From NCBI GenBank assembly GCA_011319805.1, contig SJRY01000302.1, positions 310,001 through 374,000 on the forward strand: a stretch of 64,000 bases of DNA, given 5' to 3'. Positions within the stretch are counted from its first letter, which is position 1, and each line of letters begins with the position of its first letter. Below are positions 10,501 through 21,699 of this stretch, piece by piece. Origin of the DNA: Macrocybe gigantea. Its lineage: Eukaryota > Basidiomycota > Agaricomycetes > Agaricales > Callistosporiaceae. The position numbers and the translations under genes were made by a program. The notes below the pieces were generated by a model that was not told the DNA's origin, searched no databases, and saw only the letters and a program-made list of their open reading frames with translations.

Positions 10501-13005
10501 AAGCAGCTTTCCATGCCAGGTTACGGACGAATGAGAGACGGGAAGCTTATCGGCGGACCATGGCTTTGCACCAAGGTGGGTTACCTCACGGAGTCCTGTG
10601 CTAGCCAAATGCGCACGTCTGAACCAGTGGGAAGCACGGACGACAGAAACAAGTGAACATATACGCCCACATGCCGGCTCCTTTATTCTCGGCCTCATGT
10701 TCGCTAATCTCTGGAACCAAACTGCTGAAATGGTGAAGAAGAATATATTCTTGTAACGCCCACGAATGCTGTGTCCGCAAACTCATTTTAAACAAAGGAA
10801 TCGTGGTGCAAGTTTCGCCCCATAATTCGCTCCGCGTTGCATGACATGCTGAAGGAGCGCAATACAGTACATCCTGTCAAGCAAGTGGGCACATAATTTA
10901 TTTTACACAAAGGAACCAACACATTGCAGATTAGAAGATCCCTCATTTTTATTTCAATCGGTGGCCACGTCCCTCCAATGACAGAGAAAGCAAGAATAGA
11001 AAGAACGACCGCATGTCCACGGGCCCTTGTCGTGAAATAGCTGATAGCGCTAAATTTAAATTAATAGGGTCGCAGATGAATGAGGGCCGATGGGGAGATA
11101 GAAAACACCGAGGGAGGACTACAACAGTGATCCCCAGCTCAAGCTTCCTGAGAGAAAAAAAGAAGAAAGGGTGAAAACGATGAGGCTCAGCATCAGACCA
11201 TGTGTCAAAGTCGTGCTAGCGATTGTCACAAAGTGTGAACGTACTCAGCTGGCCCAACCAATTCGATTGAGCGAGAGTGTGGGAGGCCCATCGAACCACG
11301 AACATAAACAGCACACATTCACAGATGCGTCATGTTGACTGTCAGGGACACACTCGATCGCTTCCTCTCACATCGAACCTCTGCTGTTGTCGCGTTTTCG
11401 CCGCTGATGCATGACCACTCACTCAACCCGTGTCACCATCATGAAAAAAAAATCTGAGACACTTTATAGGAGATAAGAAGCCGAGAAGGCACACACAGCC
11501 TGAGGAAGCAGAGCTCCACATGCCCAAACCAGGGGAAACGACCCACGGGGCAAACGGACTGCATCGTCACTCCCAATCCGCACAATCTGGGGTGGGGGAG
11601 GGTAAGGAGGGAAGGAGAGTGGGACACTCTCGATGACCCATATAGCAATCACGAGGGCCCGGCGATAATGTCAGCTCTTGTCAATTGAGGGACCTGAGGG
11701 GAGGGAACGGTGATGGTGAGATTTCCTGGCGGGTTCAACTTCGAAGAGTTGGTAAGGCGCTGTCATTCAGCAGAAGAGGTGTCATGATCTGATCGGCGAA
11801 ACCATGATGCCCCCGGCTCGGTTTCAGTCCCCTCCAAGCAGATTGGTGATTAAAAATAAAAGAAAAAAAAAAGGGGCCCAAGGTTGCAAGGACGACAGTC
11901 TACAGACCTGCAGCAGACACGACAGGCTTCGGATTTAGTATGCGAGTAAATTTATTTCTGTTGTCTCGGGAGAACAAGGGGGTTGGAATAGCCGAAGGAA
12001 AACACACGACAGGCGTCGTATGATCAAAGAAGAAACCCGCGGTGCTAATAAATCGCGATCAGGATCAGCATCGCAGGTATGACAGCCCAGTCATTTCGAA
12101 CTCGTATCTTCGTCCAGCGGCATACCCGTGCAAGCAGCCTTTGCCCACGAAAACTGCGGGTTGGCAGATAGATTTTCCGCGACTCTAGTGCAGAGGGCTT
12201 GACTTGGTCGCAGATCATCCAGAAGCTCAAACACGAGGCGCGAAGAGAGGAAGGTGAGAGGCACCAATGTATAGTTGCATGTTCTCATGCATCAAGTGCC
12301 ATGACGCATGGTCTTTCCTATGACGTCAGGAATGGTCATTCCATATGGTTATGTCGGTAGAATCGGCACGAAAATGAACAGATGATAAATTAGTTAGGAT
12401 TGCAAGACTAACTAGATGCGAACGCTCTATCCTACGCTAAGTCTTTGTAGATAAACGAATGGCGAGTGGAAGGCATGCAGAAAATACAAGACGAGTAAAG
12501 ACCAAAAAAAAAAGGAAATCAAAGCACTATAACATAGAGCAGAAACGAAAGACGTAGCACCGCAGTATCCTTTGCAGTTGTGTAGCAAATGATCTGTACC
12601 TGCAGCTGACAATACCACCCTAACCGTCACCAAGCGTCGCAATTGTCTGGAAAGGATAAGAAAAGCACAGGAAACATGGGACACCTCCAAAAACCAATCG
12701 AGAACATCGTGTATCTCGCGCCAGCGCTTTGCGAATGTCCAAGAGTTCGTGCCGGCGAGGAGAAATACAAGATATGTGGAAGAAAAGAGATCCGGTGGAT
12801 CTGCAACAGATCTGGAACGCTTGATTGCGATCGGCCCGTAAGTTATGAAGTGGATTTCGGAAGGGAAGTGGGCTGCGGTTGACAAGATGACTTGCGGCGC
12901 TGATGTGAGCGGATAGGGGGATTGAAGTAGAGAGGGAAGGGTTGCGGGGCACAGAATAGAATTAATCTGATGGTCGCGAAGGCGACAAGGTGTGACACGT
13001 CCAGA
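7554..13005. other. Gene-poor region
   Basis: About 5.4 kb without a gene I can support. The longest open frame (8369-9070, plus strand) has no recognisable domain, no clear splice context and an uneven composition, so I do not call it. Minus-strand frames at 12045-12300 show a short Cys-containing stretch followed by a good GTATGC donor, a TTATTAG acceptor and an AATAAA further on, but no family is recognisable. Untranslated regions of neighbouring genes and non-coding transcripts are possible. I see no tRNA, transposase or long terminal repeat. Confidence 0.5.
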
Positions 13006-13425
13006 TTATTTCAAGCAACGACCGAGATCAAGGACGTAAAGAAAAAAACAAGGATGCAAAGAGAAAAGGCTTGCTCGGTGGACGTTGGTTGATAATCCGC
13101 TATCTGCGGGCGACGTAGCGCCAATAGGTCGAGTTTGGCGGCTGTGTGGCGTCAAAGCGTGTGAGCCTCGAGAGGATGGGAAACGAGAGAGTGGACGCAC
13201 TGCTGTTGATTCTGTCGAGTGATCTGTGAGTCATCGATGCAGATCGTGAGTACGCGATGTCTTGAAGAGCGAATAGAACGGGAGGGAAGGAGACGCACGT
13301 TCTCTGATGCACTCCCAGATGTCTACGCCGCGACCTTTAGGATCCCATGTGCCACACTGGCTGGACACCGTCCAGTGGATGTTGAGTTCCCAGATCCTGG
13401 TCGCGTTGCCTATCACGCCGGGCAT
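13006..13425 (-). CDS. Putative small protein of unknown function
   Basis: A weak call. A Trp-rich frame starting at ATG 13425 (MPGVIGNATRIWELNIHWTV) runs to a GTGCGT donor. The best join is exon 1 13299-13425, intron 13224-13298 and exon 2 13006-13223, giving about 114 residues. Support comes from the promoter-like context: a TATATAAT element about 160 bases upstream and a CT-rich leader between that element and the ATG. There is no signal peptide or known domain. The second exon is Ser/Arg-rich and less convincing. Another frame of the same exon ends in WRYVARR and would need a different phase. Confidence 0.3.
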
Positions 13426-13582
13426 TTTTTGGTAGCAGACGATGAGAATGGAGAAGCGGACGGTCGGAGACAGGTGTGCTGAGGAACGGAGGAGAAGAGA
13501 GGCTTGAGGGAGGCAAAGTCGGTGGGCAAGGACTGTTGAAAGAGGAGGGCGATAGGGATTGGAAGAGTCGGATTAGTATTAG

Positions 13583-13590
13583 ATTATATA
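13583..13590 (-). promoter_or_regulatory. Candidate TATA box
   Basis: On the minus strand this reads TATATAAT. It is followed by a long CT-rich tract that ends at the ATG at 13425. Spacing and the pyrimidine leader resemble fungal core promoters. It is tentative because the downstream gene is itself tentative. Confidence 0.3.
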
Positions 13591-16500
13591 TGTTGGGCTC
13601 AAAGGCAAGACTTGCCACTTGGAGGACCGGATGGACAGGCGACACAGCCATGACATAACCATCTCACCTGTGACTTTGATTCAGATCTCACCCAGCCCTA
13701 TTTCATTTTTTTTTTCGTCTTACCGACACCATTTACGGCAGTCCCCTGATCTCGCCTGTTCCAATAACGTGGCCGCCACTCCCCTCCGTGCAAGAAGGAA
13801 GAGAAGGAAAAAAGAAAAAGAAACAACGGATTAACTAGTACACTAATTGTGCGAGCTCGTTCTAGGCCACTTGAATTGTGCGTTCTCTGAGGCAAACGCT
13901 TGTATGTGGCCGCCATTTCCCACTCATCCCGATCGAACCGCGCCGATCGACCATTGTCTCTTCTTGCAGATGTCATCAAGTAGTAACCCGGCTCGGTTCG
14001 TCACTTCGCGTCCCGGTAATGATTCGTTGTTCTTCTTCCGAGAATGTCTTCCCGAGAATGCTGTCACGAACAAGGCAGCGAAATAGGAAGAGGCCCACAT
14101 ATGAGCTAAGAAGCTGCAAAGTCCTTGAAACGACGAGAACATGAAAATTTTCACGAACGATGAGGCTCCGAACGTACGAAAGCTTCATTGTCCCCTCGCC
14201 CCTTCTCTGTTCTTTAGGGAATCCATCTTCTCCGTGCGCTCACGTCGAACACAATGCGCCCAACACACAAGCTCTGACCGAGCGATCGAACCCGAGCGCC
14301 CTCTTTCCGACACGCTGGCTCAGTCAACGAACCTCCTTAAACTAAATGTCTCCTCGGAAAACGTGTCGTCCCTCGATGTGCAATCCTCTGATACAGCCCA
14401 GCCGACGCTGTTCTTTGACCTCTTCGTCTTTTTCCAACAATACTACTCAACTTGTATGACACGTAAAAAGCCGAGCGCAGCAATATTATTCTCATCACTC
14501 ATCGCCTTCCTCACCAACATCAAGATCAAAGAACCAAACTCTTCACCGAGATAGGCCACAGAGAAACGTGTCGGTTTGAACAGCCTCACCTGGACACGAC
14601 TTGATGAGGGCCGCCTTGTGTTAATATTATCACCAGCTAGCACCCTCGACTCCTCTCGCGTCGTATCTCTTGATCCGGGGTAAAACGGGCTCGTTCGTAA
14701 GCGGTTCGGTGAACCTGCAGAGTTTGCTTGTCGCAGAAAACACACAATTAGTGATGACTCCTGACAACTTTAGTCATGTGCCACACAGCTTTCGTCCCGG
14801 TTCTCATCTTCCTTCCCGCACCGGTCCCTCAACATTCGACATTCGTGCCGATTTATCGCGTTGTCCGGGAAAAATAGGATTCGACCAAGAGTCGAGCATT
14901 CGCGGAGGCCTAGCCTCTATCTTGAATTTCGCCGACACGTTCATCCACCTGACCATTTTTTTTTTGCAAGGTCTCGGAAAGATGGGACTCTATTGCAAGT
15001 GAAACTGAAACACGAGTCGCGCTATCTATTACATCTTTCCTTTTGGCAACTACGTGGTTCCGAAGACGCGCGTTAGCTCAAATCTAGATTGAATACACCA
15101 GCCTTCAATTCTCCTTCCCGTTTGCCACCGTCCATCCGTCGCAACCCCTAACCTGTGACTTGTCTTCATGGTAGACGGCGTCTTGAAAACGAATGATGGC
15201 AAACCAACCGGGGCGAATCGTAGAGAGCTCCACGATGACAGGACAGCCCCATGAGCACGTTGAAGCAGAAACCCCGATACAAACTTATGCCCAGAGAAGA
15301 ACAAGGTAGAATAGACTGCTCTTTCCGTCCATTCGATTTCCATCGCGTTCGATTACAGTCACAGAGCAACCTCATACCCGCGAGCTTCTTGTATTCTTGT
15401 AGTGCAACCAGTGGAGCGGAAGGGCAGGCAAGGGCTTGATCTTAATGAAAAAGAGAGTTAATTTTGTTCGCATGATACGAGAAGATTGACGTTTCGTTTC
15501 CCAGCTTTCCAGTCCCGATCACTGTGCATGCTTCCCCGACTCGAATTCCTGTTTCCACGGACCGACGACGGATATGAACAAGCTGGAGCTCTTCTTTTTA
15601 CCTCTAGCAGAAGATCCCGTCTCTCGTGATAAGCGTTAGAGGGTGAGAATGGCAAAATGGTTCGGGGGCCAAAGCTGATCACCGATCAATCATGTATGCC
15701 TACCTCCTTGGCACTGTCGTCATAGACTAAGCGGGAAGGATCTAAGGAAGAATGGAGTGGTCGAACGTGGTATGGATGGACGTTACGCTGATTATGACAG
15801 CAGCGCACAGATTTTGGGGGGGCCAGATTCGTCCAACAACGTCAGCTGGATGGCCAGCTATGATAGGATTGCGGCCTTATCTGGAGCGAATCTCCTGCAG
15901 AAGGGCCCCCCTCTCAGAAATACGATTCGAGGGTGCATGGTGTCAAACGCGTGATAGGGAAATTAAAAATGGCCACAGGAGATGTATTTGGACACAGAAA
16001 GATCGAGCAGTCCTTGTCGCTACAAGTCCAGAACCAGGCGTTTGAAGCATCGCACAACGGCCCGGAATTGCCTTGTCACGGCGGCGTTCCACCCAGGCGC
16101 TATGAAAGTTAGTAACCTCACCGTGTGAAGCGATCCCGGGGCAAATTTCACGGGCAATCCTCACAGGGAACGAGCATGAAAAATAGCAGTGAGGCGAGGC
16201 GCAAATTGTGGGATATGCAAGTCCAAACACAGCAAAATAACGCGCTCATCTCAATGTCCCACAAGCTTCGATAATAACTTGCATGCGTAAACACTCCGAA
16301 TCTGCTCGATTGTGGCAATCGTGCCTGGCGCTCATTAGAGTTCTCATGTTGAAGGAGTCGATGCATGCCACTTTTGTGTGGCCTTGGCCACCTTCTGGCA
16401 TGGATGCACATGATTATCCAAACCTGCATTGTTGGTCAATTTCTGATGACCTCCATTGTTGATGACTTTTTCCAGAGTAGCGGGCGCGTTCTCATTGATT

Positions 16501-19500
16501 AGGCAAAGTTTGTCGTGGTCAGCTGGGATGCCATAGTCTGAATCAACCAGGAACATGTGTCTCGGAGGCGCTGCATCATGATCTCTTCAACCCATCAGCC
16601 GACATACTTTCTCTTGATGGCTTGTAATAACTCTCTCACTGTCTGTGAGTTCTGAGCCGAGGAACATGTTGTTTTGACATGCAGCGTCTAGATAGCCGCC
16701 TAAGAGGGATTCAGCGCATGCACCAAGTCAAACAACTCCCCAGCTGCTGCAAGCCCAACTATCAATTTCCGCTATGTCTTAAGTTTGGGTTCTGGGCAAC
16801 TTTCCACGTCAACGTCGACCCCGCACTCGGTGTCAAACGAATCACACGAGTCCAGTGGATAGAGAGGGCCAGATTCACTTGCTTGCTTTTTGGATGTGTC
16901 CATTCCAGAAGCTGCGCATCTCGAGGCATCCCTCAAGCTGCATGGCATGAAATGCTTGAAACTGTTCCAAAAGCACTAGGACATCTTTAAGAACATAGAT
17001 TCCGAAAACGCGCACGTCTACATGGTCATATCGTAAGTTCCAGTCAATTGTGGCTTTCAGACCAACTTTGCTGACCTGAAGGACATCTGTTATAAAGGTC
17101 TCCCGAGTCCGAGGCTAGACTATATCGTAAACGGAGACACGAGCAACATCGGCGCTATTACCATTCGTTTCACTAGCAGGGTTGATGCTCGCACCTTCGT
17201 TCGCGAATTACGGTAGACGCTATCCTTGGTCGCACTAATCGTAGTGTTAGCACCTATACGGAAGGCTTACTATCCTGCGTCGAGACCGGGAAAATGTCAC
17301 ACAGCTGCACCTGGAAGGCCCCCTCGCGGACGACGAGCTGGTGCACATATCTTCTTGGACGTGGTGCCGTCGCCGCATATGGTGCATCTTGCAGCACTAA
17401 TAGTAAACGGGGATACAGGGGAAGTCATGCACCGGAAAATCAGACGAACCTGGATATAGAGGATTTTCTGCAGTCCATACACCATCCCTCAGACAATTAG
17501 CGCTCATCGCTGTTCTAGAGGATACTTCTTGACCAACCAGAGCTTCACGTCATTCCCGCGAAGCTTTTGGGAGAAGCCAGCCAAATGCATGATGACGTCT
17601 ATGGGAGAAACCGTCCTGTTGTCCATGCGGAGCAGAAAATCCTTCGCCGCCGTATGACAACACCGAATGTTGGAAACACGCCGTCACCCATATCATATGT
17701 CACGTCGTCGCGTGTACATATGGACATTGCATGCTTCTTTGGTTCTTCGCTTCCCATACACATCATATCTTCCCCGCACCGCATCGCGGCTAAGGCTGCA
17801 TTAGAACCTCCAACTTTCGACGTGCAGGAAGAATATACAAGAAAGAAACCAAAAGAACCACACTCAGTATAGAAACAATGACTACAAAACCGCAAAGCGT
17901 TTGCTAAAATGAGCCAAGTTGTGATAGGTGCGCCGCAGGTCTCGGTCGATAATGTGCCATTAATGAGGCCCAAAAAAAAGAGCTATTCTGAGGAAAAAGC
18001 GAAGTACAGCAATGCAAGACAAACAAACTAAAGATGAGCAAGCAGCGACTAACTTTCTATCAAGCGCCAGGCATCAGATAAGGTAGCGATAATCACTGTT
18101 CGGGAACCGCTGTGCGTGGTGGCATCTTTTTAATCGGATAAAGCTCGCTATACACGGTCGATGAGATCCTGGATCAAATGTTAAATCAGAACCTCTATCC
18201 GGGTTACGGGCGCGATTAGGTAGATATTTGCGGATCTCGACGTCAACGCAAGTGACTCGAACGAACAAAACAACTTTTCTATGGACTTCATGATCATGGC
18301 CAGAGCGATTAACCTCTTTGCATTTCAGAAAAGAGACAGTGAAAAAAAATAATAATAAGGAACAAGGGAGAGAAAAGAAGGCAAGATGTCTGAGGGGACG
18401 TCTCACCTGCGTTTTCAAATGTTGGTGGCTAGCATGTTCATGAACTTGGCTCACAAGCTCGGTTTCCGCATTTGTTCAGTGTGTAAATCGTCAAGAAGAG
18501 AAGGAACGAGTCGGTTCGTCTGGCTCGTCCCACCCGCGACGATCAGGTCCGCAACGGGCCTCGAAAGCAGGCCAAGGCACCAAGGCACCCGCCCGATGCC
18601 GCAAGGAGTCTCATTTTCCGAGTGTCCCTCAGGTCCTGCTCAGATAGGTCCAGCCGTATTCTGCCGCAAGCCGATTTTCCAATTGTCACGCAACAAACAT
18701 GCGCGCATACTTGAATAAGGCGGCTGTTTTCTTGTTTTGGTGGTGCAGACCTTCAAAGGTTGGTCAGAACGTCTGTCGGAACGTCACCTGGCCTGTCCCG
18801 AAATATCATTTTGGTCTTGAAGATTCCGAGGAGATGACAGGGACCGAGAGAGACAGAGGTACTGCGGGAGACGAGTTCCAATATAGTGGGATTGCAGATC
18901 TCGCTTTTCGAGTGGGTTCCCCAAAGCACGTGTGACAGCTCCGCAACTTGATACCCTGCTCTCCTGACTGCGTTGCGAGGCAGCAAGAGAGGTTCTAGAC
19001 ATACAAGCATCCGTATCCATGCCATCCGCTTTCCAGGCAAAGAAAATGTAATAAAAACAGTCGTACCATTTTTCTGCCGTTATACCTTTGATGTCCACGT
19101 TTTTTTTTTGCCAGAGTCTAGCAGGTTTCTGAATCTTATCAGGTTTTTCATCTGTTATCGGAATCTCAATGGAATGAGATGCAGCCGCATTGACTTGGAC
19201 GATGGGCTCGAGGCCAAACAAGTCAAAACATAAGCCCACCACTTCCGAGTTCAGAGGCTTTTGCGCAGACAACTCCGGAATTCGGAAGCTCTGGCTCTTG
19301 GAAATTCGCACTTCGCTAGGCTCACATTATTTTATTGTCCACCTGTCTTGAAGTGTATTGGCTCATCTGCTCTTATGTCGGTATGCTCGTACTCTTCATC
19401 CCATCCACTATTGGCCTGTGTTTAGCTGACGTTCGCGTTCGGACCCGCCTTGTGATCAGACTTGGCCCTTTGCCATAACGACAGGGGCATAGGCACTCGG

Positions 19501-19588
19501 ATACTCGTGGTGTGCTCGGATTGGGAGAAAGGAGCTGGTTGCAAAGAGGCAAAAAAAAAGTTTTATTGATCAGGTGGCTGATTCGAAT
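13591..19588. other. Gene-poor region
   Basis: About 6 kb with no gene supported, apart from the eroded fragment listed separately. Open frames are short and switch strand and phase without splice logic. The minus-strand frame 18784-19311 (175 codons) is the longest but shows no known motif. No tRNA or transposon ends were recognised. Confidence 0.45.
16998..17216 (+). pseudogene. Eroded coding fragment, family unknown
   Basis: A run of 52 codons (17061-17216) reads TNFADLKDICYKGLPSPRLD and continues through IVNGDTSNIGAITIRFTSRV to a TAG. It is protein-like in composition. Just upstream, SENAHVYMVIS is followed by GTAAGT and then a CTTTCAG acceptor, but the apparent intron is only 28 nt. Flanking sequence has no continuation. 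I do not recognise the family. A relic of a lost gene is the simplest reading. Confidence 0.3.
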
Positions 19589-19940
19589 ATGCGACTGCCA
19601 AAGCTCAGTGCTCCAAAACGAGTGGTGAGGATGCGTTCTCCTTCTCTGTCGGCTTGGATTTGCTTGTTAACTCGTTCCGTGTCATCGTGGCTCTTTCGTT
19701 TTGAAACGCCTCGATTTGACTTTGCGCTGGTTTAGGGAGTAGGATTTGCAACGGTGCTGGTATCTGCTGCGACTCTGTTTTATTTTGCGAAGCGGAATAT
19801 TACTACGAAGAGAAAAGAGGAGCTAGACGCGTACAGAGCCTGTGAGCTTTCATTACTTTTCCACTTCTCCTCACTGACGTTGGCAATGACGAACAGCGGA
19901 GCGGCAGGCCAGTTCAGACGATCGGCGACATAACTTGTAA
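19589..19940 (+). CDS. Small single-span membrane protein (61 aa)
   Basis: Exons are 19589-19624, 19736-19841 and 19897-19940, with GT-AG introns of 111 and 55 nt in consistent phase. The protein starts MRLPKLSAPKRVGVGF, has one hydrophobic span (GVGFATVLVSAATLFYFA) and then a charged tail, KRNITTKRKEELDAYR. A short basic N-terminus, one span and a charged coiled tail are typical of small inner mitochondrial membrane proteins, but localisation is inference. I do not recognise a named family. It is the first of three similar-sized membrane genes in tandem on this strand. Confidence 0.6.
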
Positions 19941-20059
19941 AAAGATAGCGTGTTTATGCGTGTGTATGACCTCACTGCGCAGACCAATTTCAAGTCATTG
20001 TCTTATGTGACGCCATCTTTCTTTTCCATTCGCATACAACGCTTTTCGTTTCGCCGCCC

Positions 20060-20611
20060 ATGCTCATCTTCAATTACCCGCCTAGAATCTTCAGCTCGAC
20101 CAATCTCCCGACGCCTCCGCACGTCGGGCGCGTAAGTATTACCCTAATGCCTTGCAAGTTTATTCAGTGTCTGAGACAATTCAAGTCCCTGGTCATCGGA
20201 GGTACCGCTGTTGCACTCGGTCTCTGGGGCGTATACTATGCTATAAAGACACAGCAACAGAAAAAGGACGAGACAGGCCGCATTCCTTCTCGTGCGTTTC
20301 ATCCCTCATCGTCCGACACTCTCATGATAGATGTGCATATAGACGAGAAAATCCTCGTTGGAGGCCAAAAGCCCATCTCGCCATCACTCGTAAAGGCGAC
20401 AACGCCCAGTGAGAGCCGCGCCAACATCGTCCCCACGCCTACCAAGTCGGCGGAGGCACAACAAGCGCAGTACGAGAAGAGTGGTCATACGACCATCGCG
20501 CAGTATCAGGAGACTCGTGACCCAGAGACGGGGCGCAGAGAGGCGCCCACGCCGCAGAGGGCTCGCGCGGACGACGAAAGCGTGGCATATACCAAAAAGA
20601 CCGATTCTTGA
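20060..20611 (+). CDS. Predicted single-span membrane protein
   Basis: An uninterrupted frame of 183 codons. A hydrophobic span (SLVIGGTAVALGLWGVYYAI) is followed by a hydrophilic, Pro/Ser/Thr/Lys-rich tail. Two N-termini are possible. An ATG at 20147 gives MPCKFIQCLRQFKSLVIGG. A strong GTAAGT donor at 20132 and a TTTATTCAG acceptor ending at 20167 would instead remove a 36-nt in-frame intron. Function is unknown. Arrangement (short N-terminus, one span, charged tail) matches its two neighbours. Confidence 0.6.
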   Translation: MLIFNYPPRIFSSTNLPTPPHVGRVSITLMPCKFIQCLRQFKSLVIGGTAVALGLWGVYYAIKTQQQKKDETGRIPSRAFHPSSSDTLMIDVHIDEKILVGGQKPISPSLVKATTPSESRANIVPTPTKSAEAQQAQYEKSGHTTIAQYQETRDPETGRREAPTPQRARADDESVAYTKKTDS

Positions 20612-20948
20612 GGCATGCCCTGCGTGATAAGTACATTGTGTTCTCTGAGCATTTCTCCGTCTGTTTTTTGCAAGTCTGTAATACTGGCAATATGGTAAAT
20701 GAATCAATGATTATTCGACACTCTAATGCCGCAATGGCAGTCTTCTATATTCTAGAGGGGCAATCCAGATTGCCTGGAGCGGCACGTTGTCTCACGTCTG
20801 AGACCAGTGGAGCGGCCGCGGTGCAGAATGACATCAGGGGCTCGGCTTCAGTAACCTTCCAATAAATACCCCGAACGCCGTTGTCTCAGAACAGCGCAAC
20901 CGCCCTTTTCCACGAAACAGCACTTCTTATTACCTGCACGCATTCACC

Positions 20949-21267
20949 ATGCTTCGACCCACTCGATATGTACGACAGCAGGCGGGAGGCACGAACAAGT
21001 TTCTCGGAGGATCCGGCACACCCCAGAACAGAAACAACATGGTGAGCAGCGCATGAAGCGTTTTGGAGATAATTCGGAGCTGACGGTCGTTCCTCAGGTG
21101 ATGGGCGTCACGGCGCTCATCGCGATCACCGGTCTGGTGTACTGGTGGGGATACAGGGACGTCGACAAGCGCCACAGAGGAGATGGTGAGAGAGCTGAGC
21201 CTCTTCTCCCTCTTCGTTCCCTTTTCGACTGACTTGATTCTGAAAAGCCACCGCAAAGAAAACTTGA
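20949..21267 (+). CDS. Small single-span membrane protein (66 aa)
   Basis: Exons are 20949-21041, 21098-21185 and 21248-21267, with GT-AG introns of 56 and 62 nt, all phases consistent. The sequence begins MLRPTRYVRQQAGGTNKFLG, a basic, Gly-rich N-terminus. It continues with one span (VTALIAITGLVYWWGY) and ends RDVDKRHRGDATAKKT. The last exon encodes only seven residues. The profile suggests a small mitochondrial membrane protein such as an assembly factor, but no family is recognised. It starts about 340 bases after the preceding gene. Confidence 0.6.
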
Positions 21268-21699
21268 TTTCAGAAGTCATTCCTCAGCTCTAACCTGCGC
21301 CTCGTCTTGAATATGGAGGCTTTCGTCTTTCGTCTTTCAGAAAACGGCATGGAAACGTTTTTTTCGGCTTTACTCTTCCTTATCGCTTTGCCTTTTTTGT
21401 TGTAATGCCACCCCAACTTAAGTTGTAGCAATGTCAAAAAGACCTGCATCTGTAAATATATGTTCTTCTTCATTCTTGATTGCCTGAAGTATCACTTTCA
21501 CAATTGCAAACGAAGTACGTGTGCTTTTCAGTGCCATTCCAAAGGTCAAATGACGTCACGAGACATCAGCCATTGGAACGTCTCCATCCACCAGTGTGGA
21601 CTGGTCAATCAAATATGATAGCGTCGATGAATTTTCGTCGCATCTGGTAAAAAAAAATAATCAGTCATAGGCCAATTTGCAGAAAGGATTTTACGAGTC
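21268..21699. other. Convergent intergenic region
   Basis: This lies between the last small membrane gene and the 3' end of PWP2. It is T-rich next to the upstream stop and has an A run at 21649-21658. Nothing else is supported. Confidence 0.5.
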
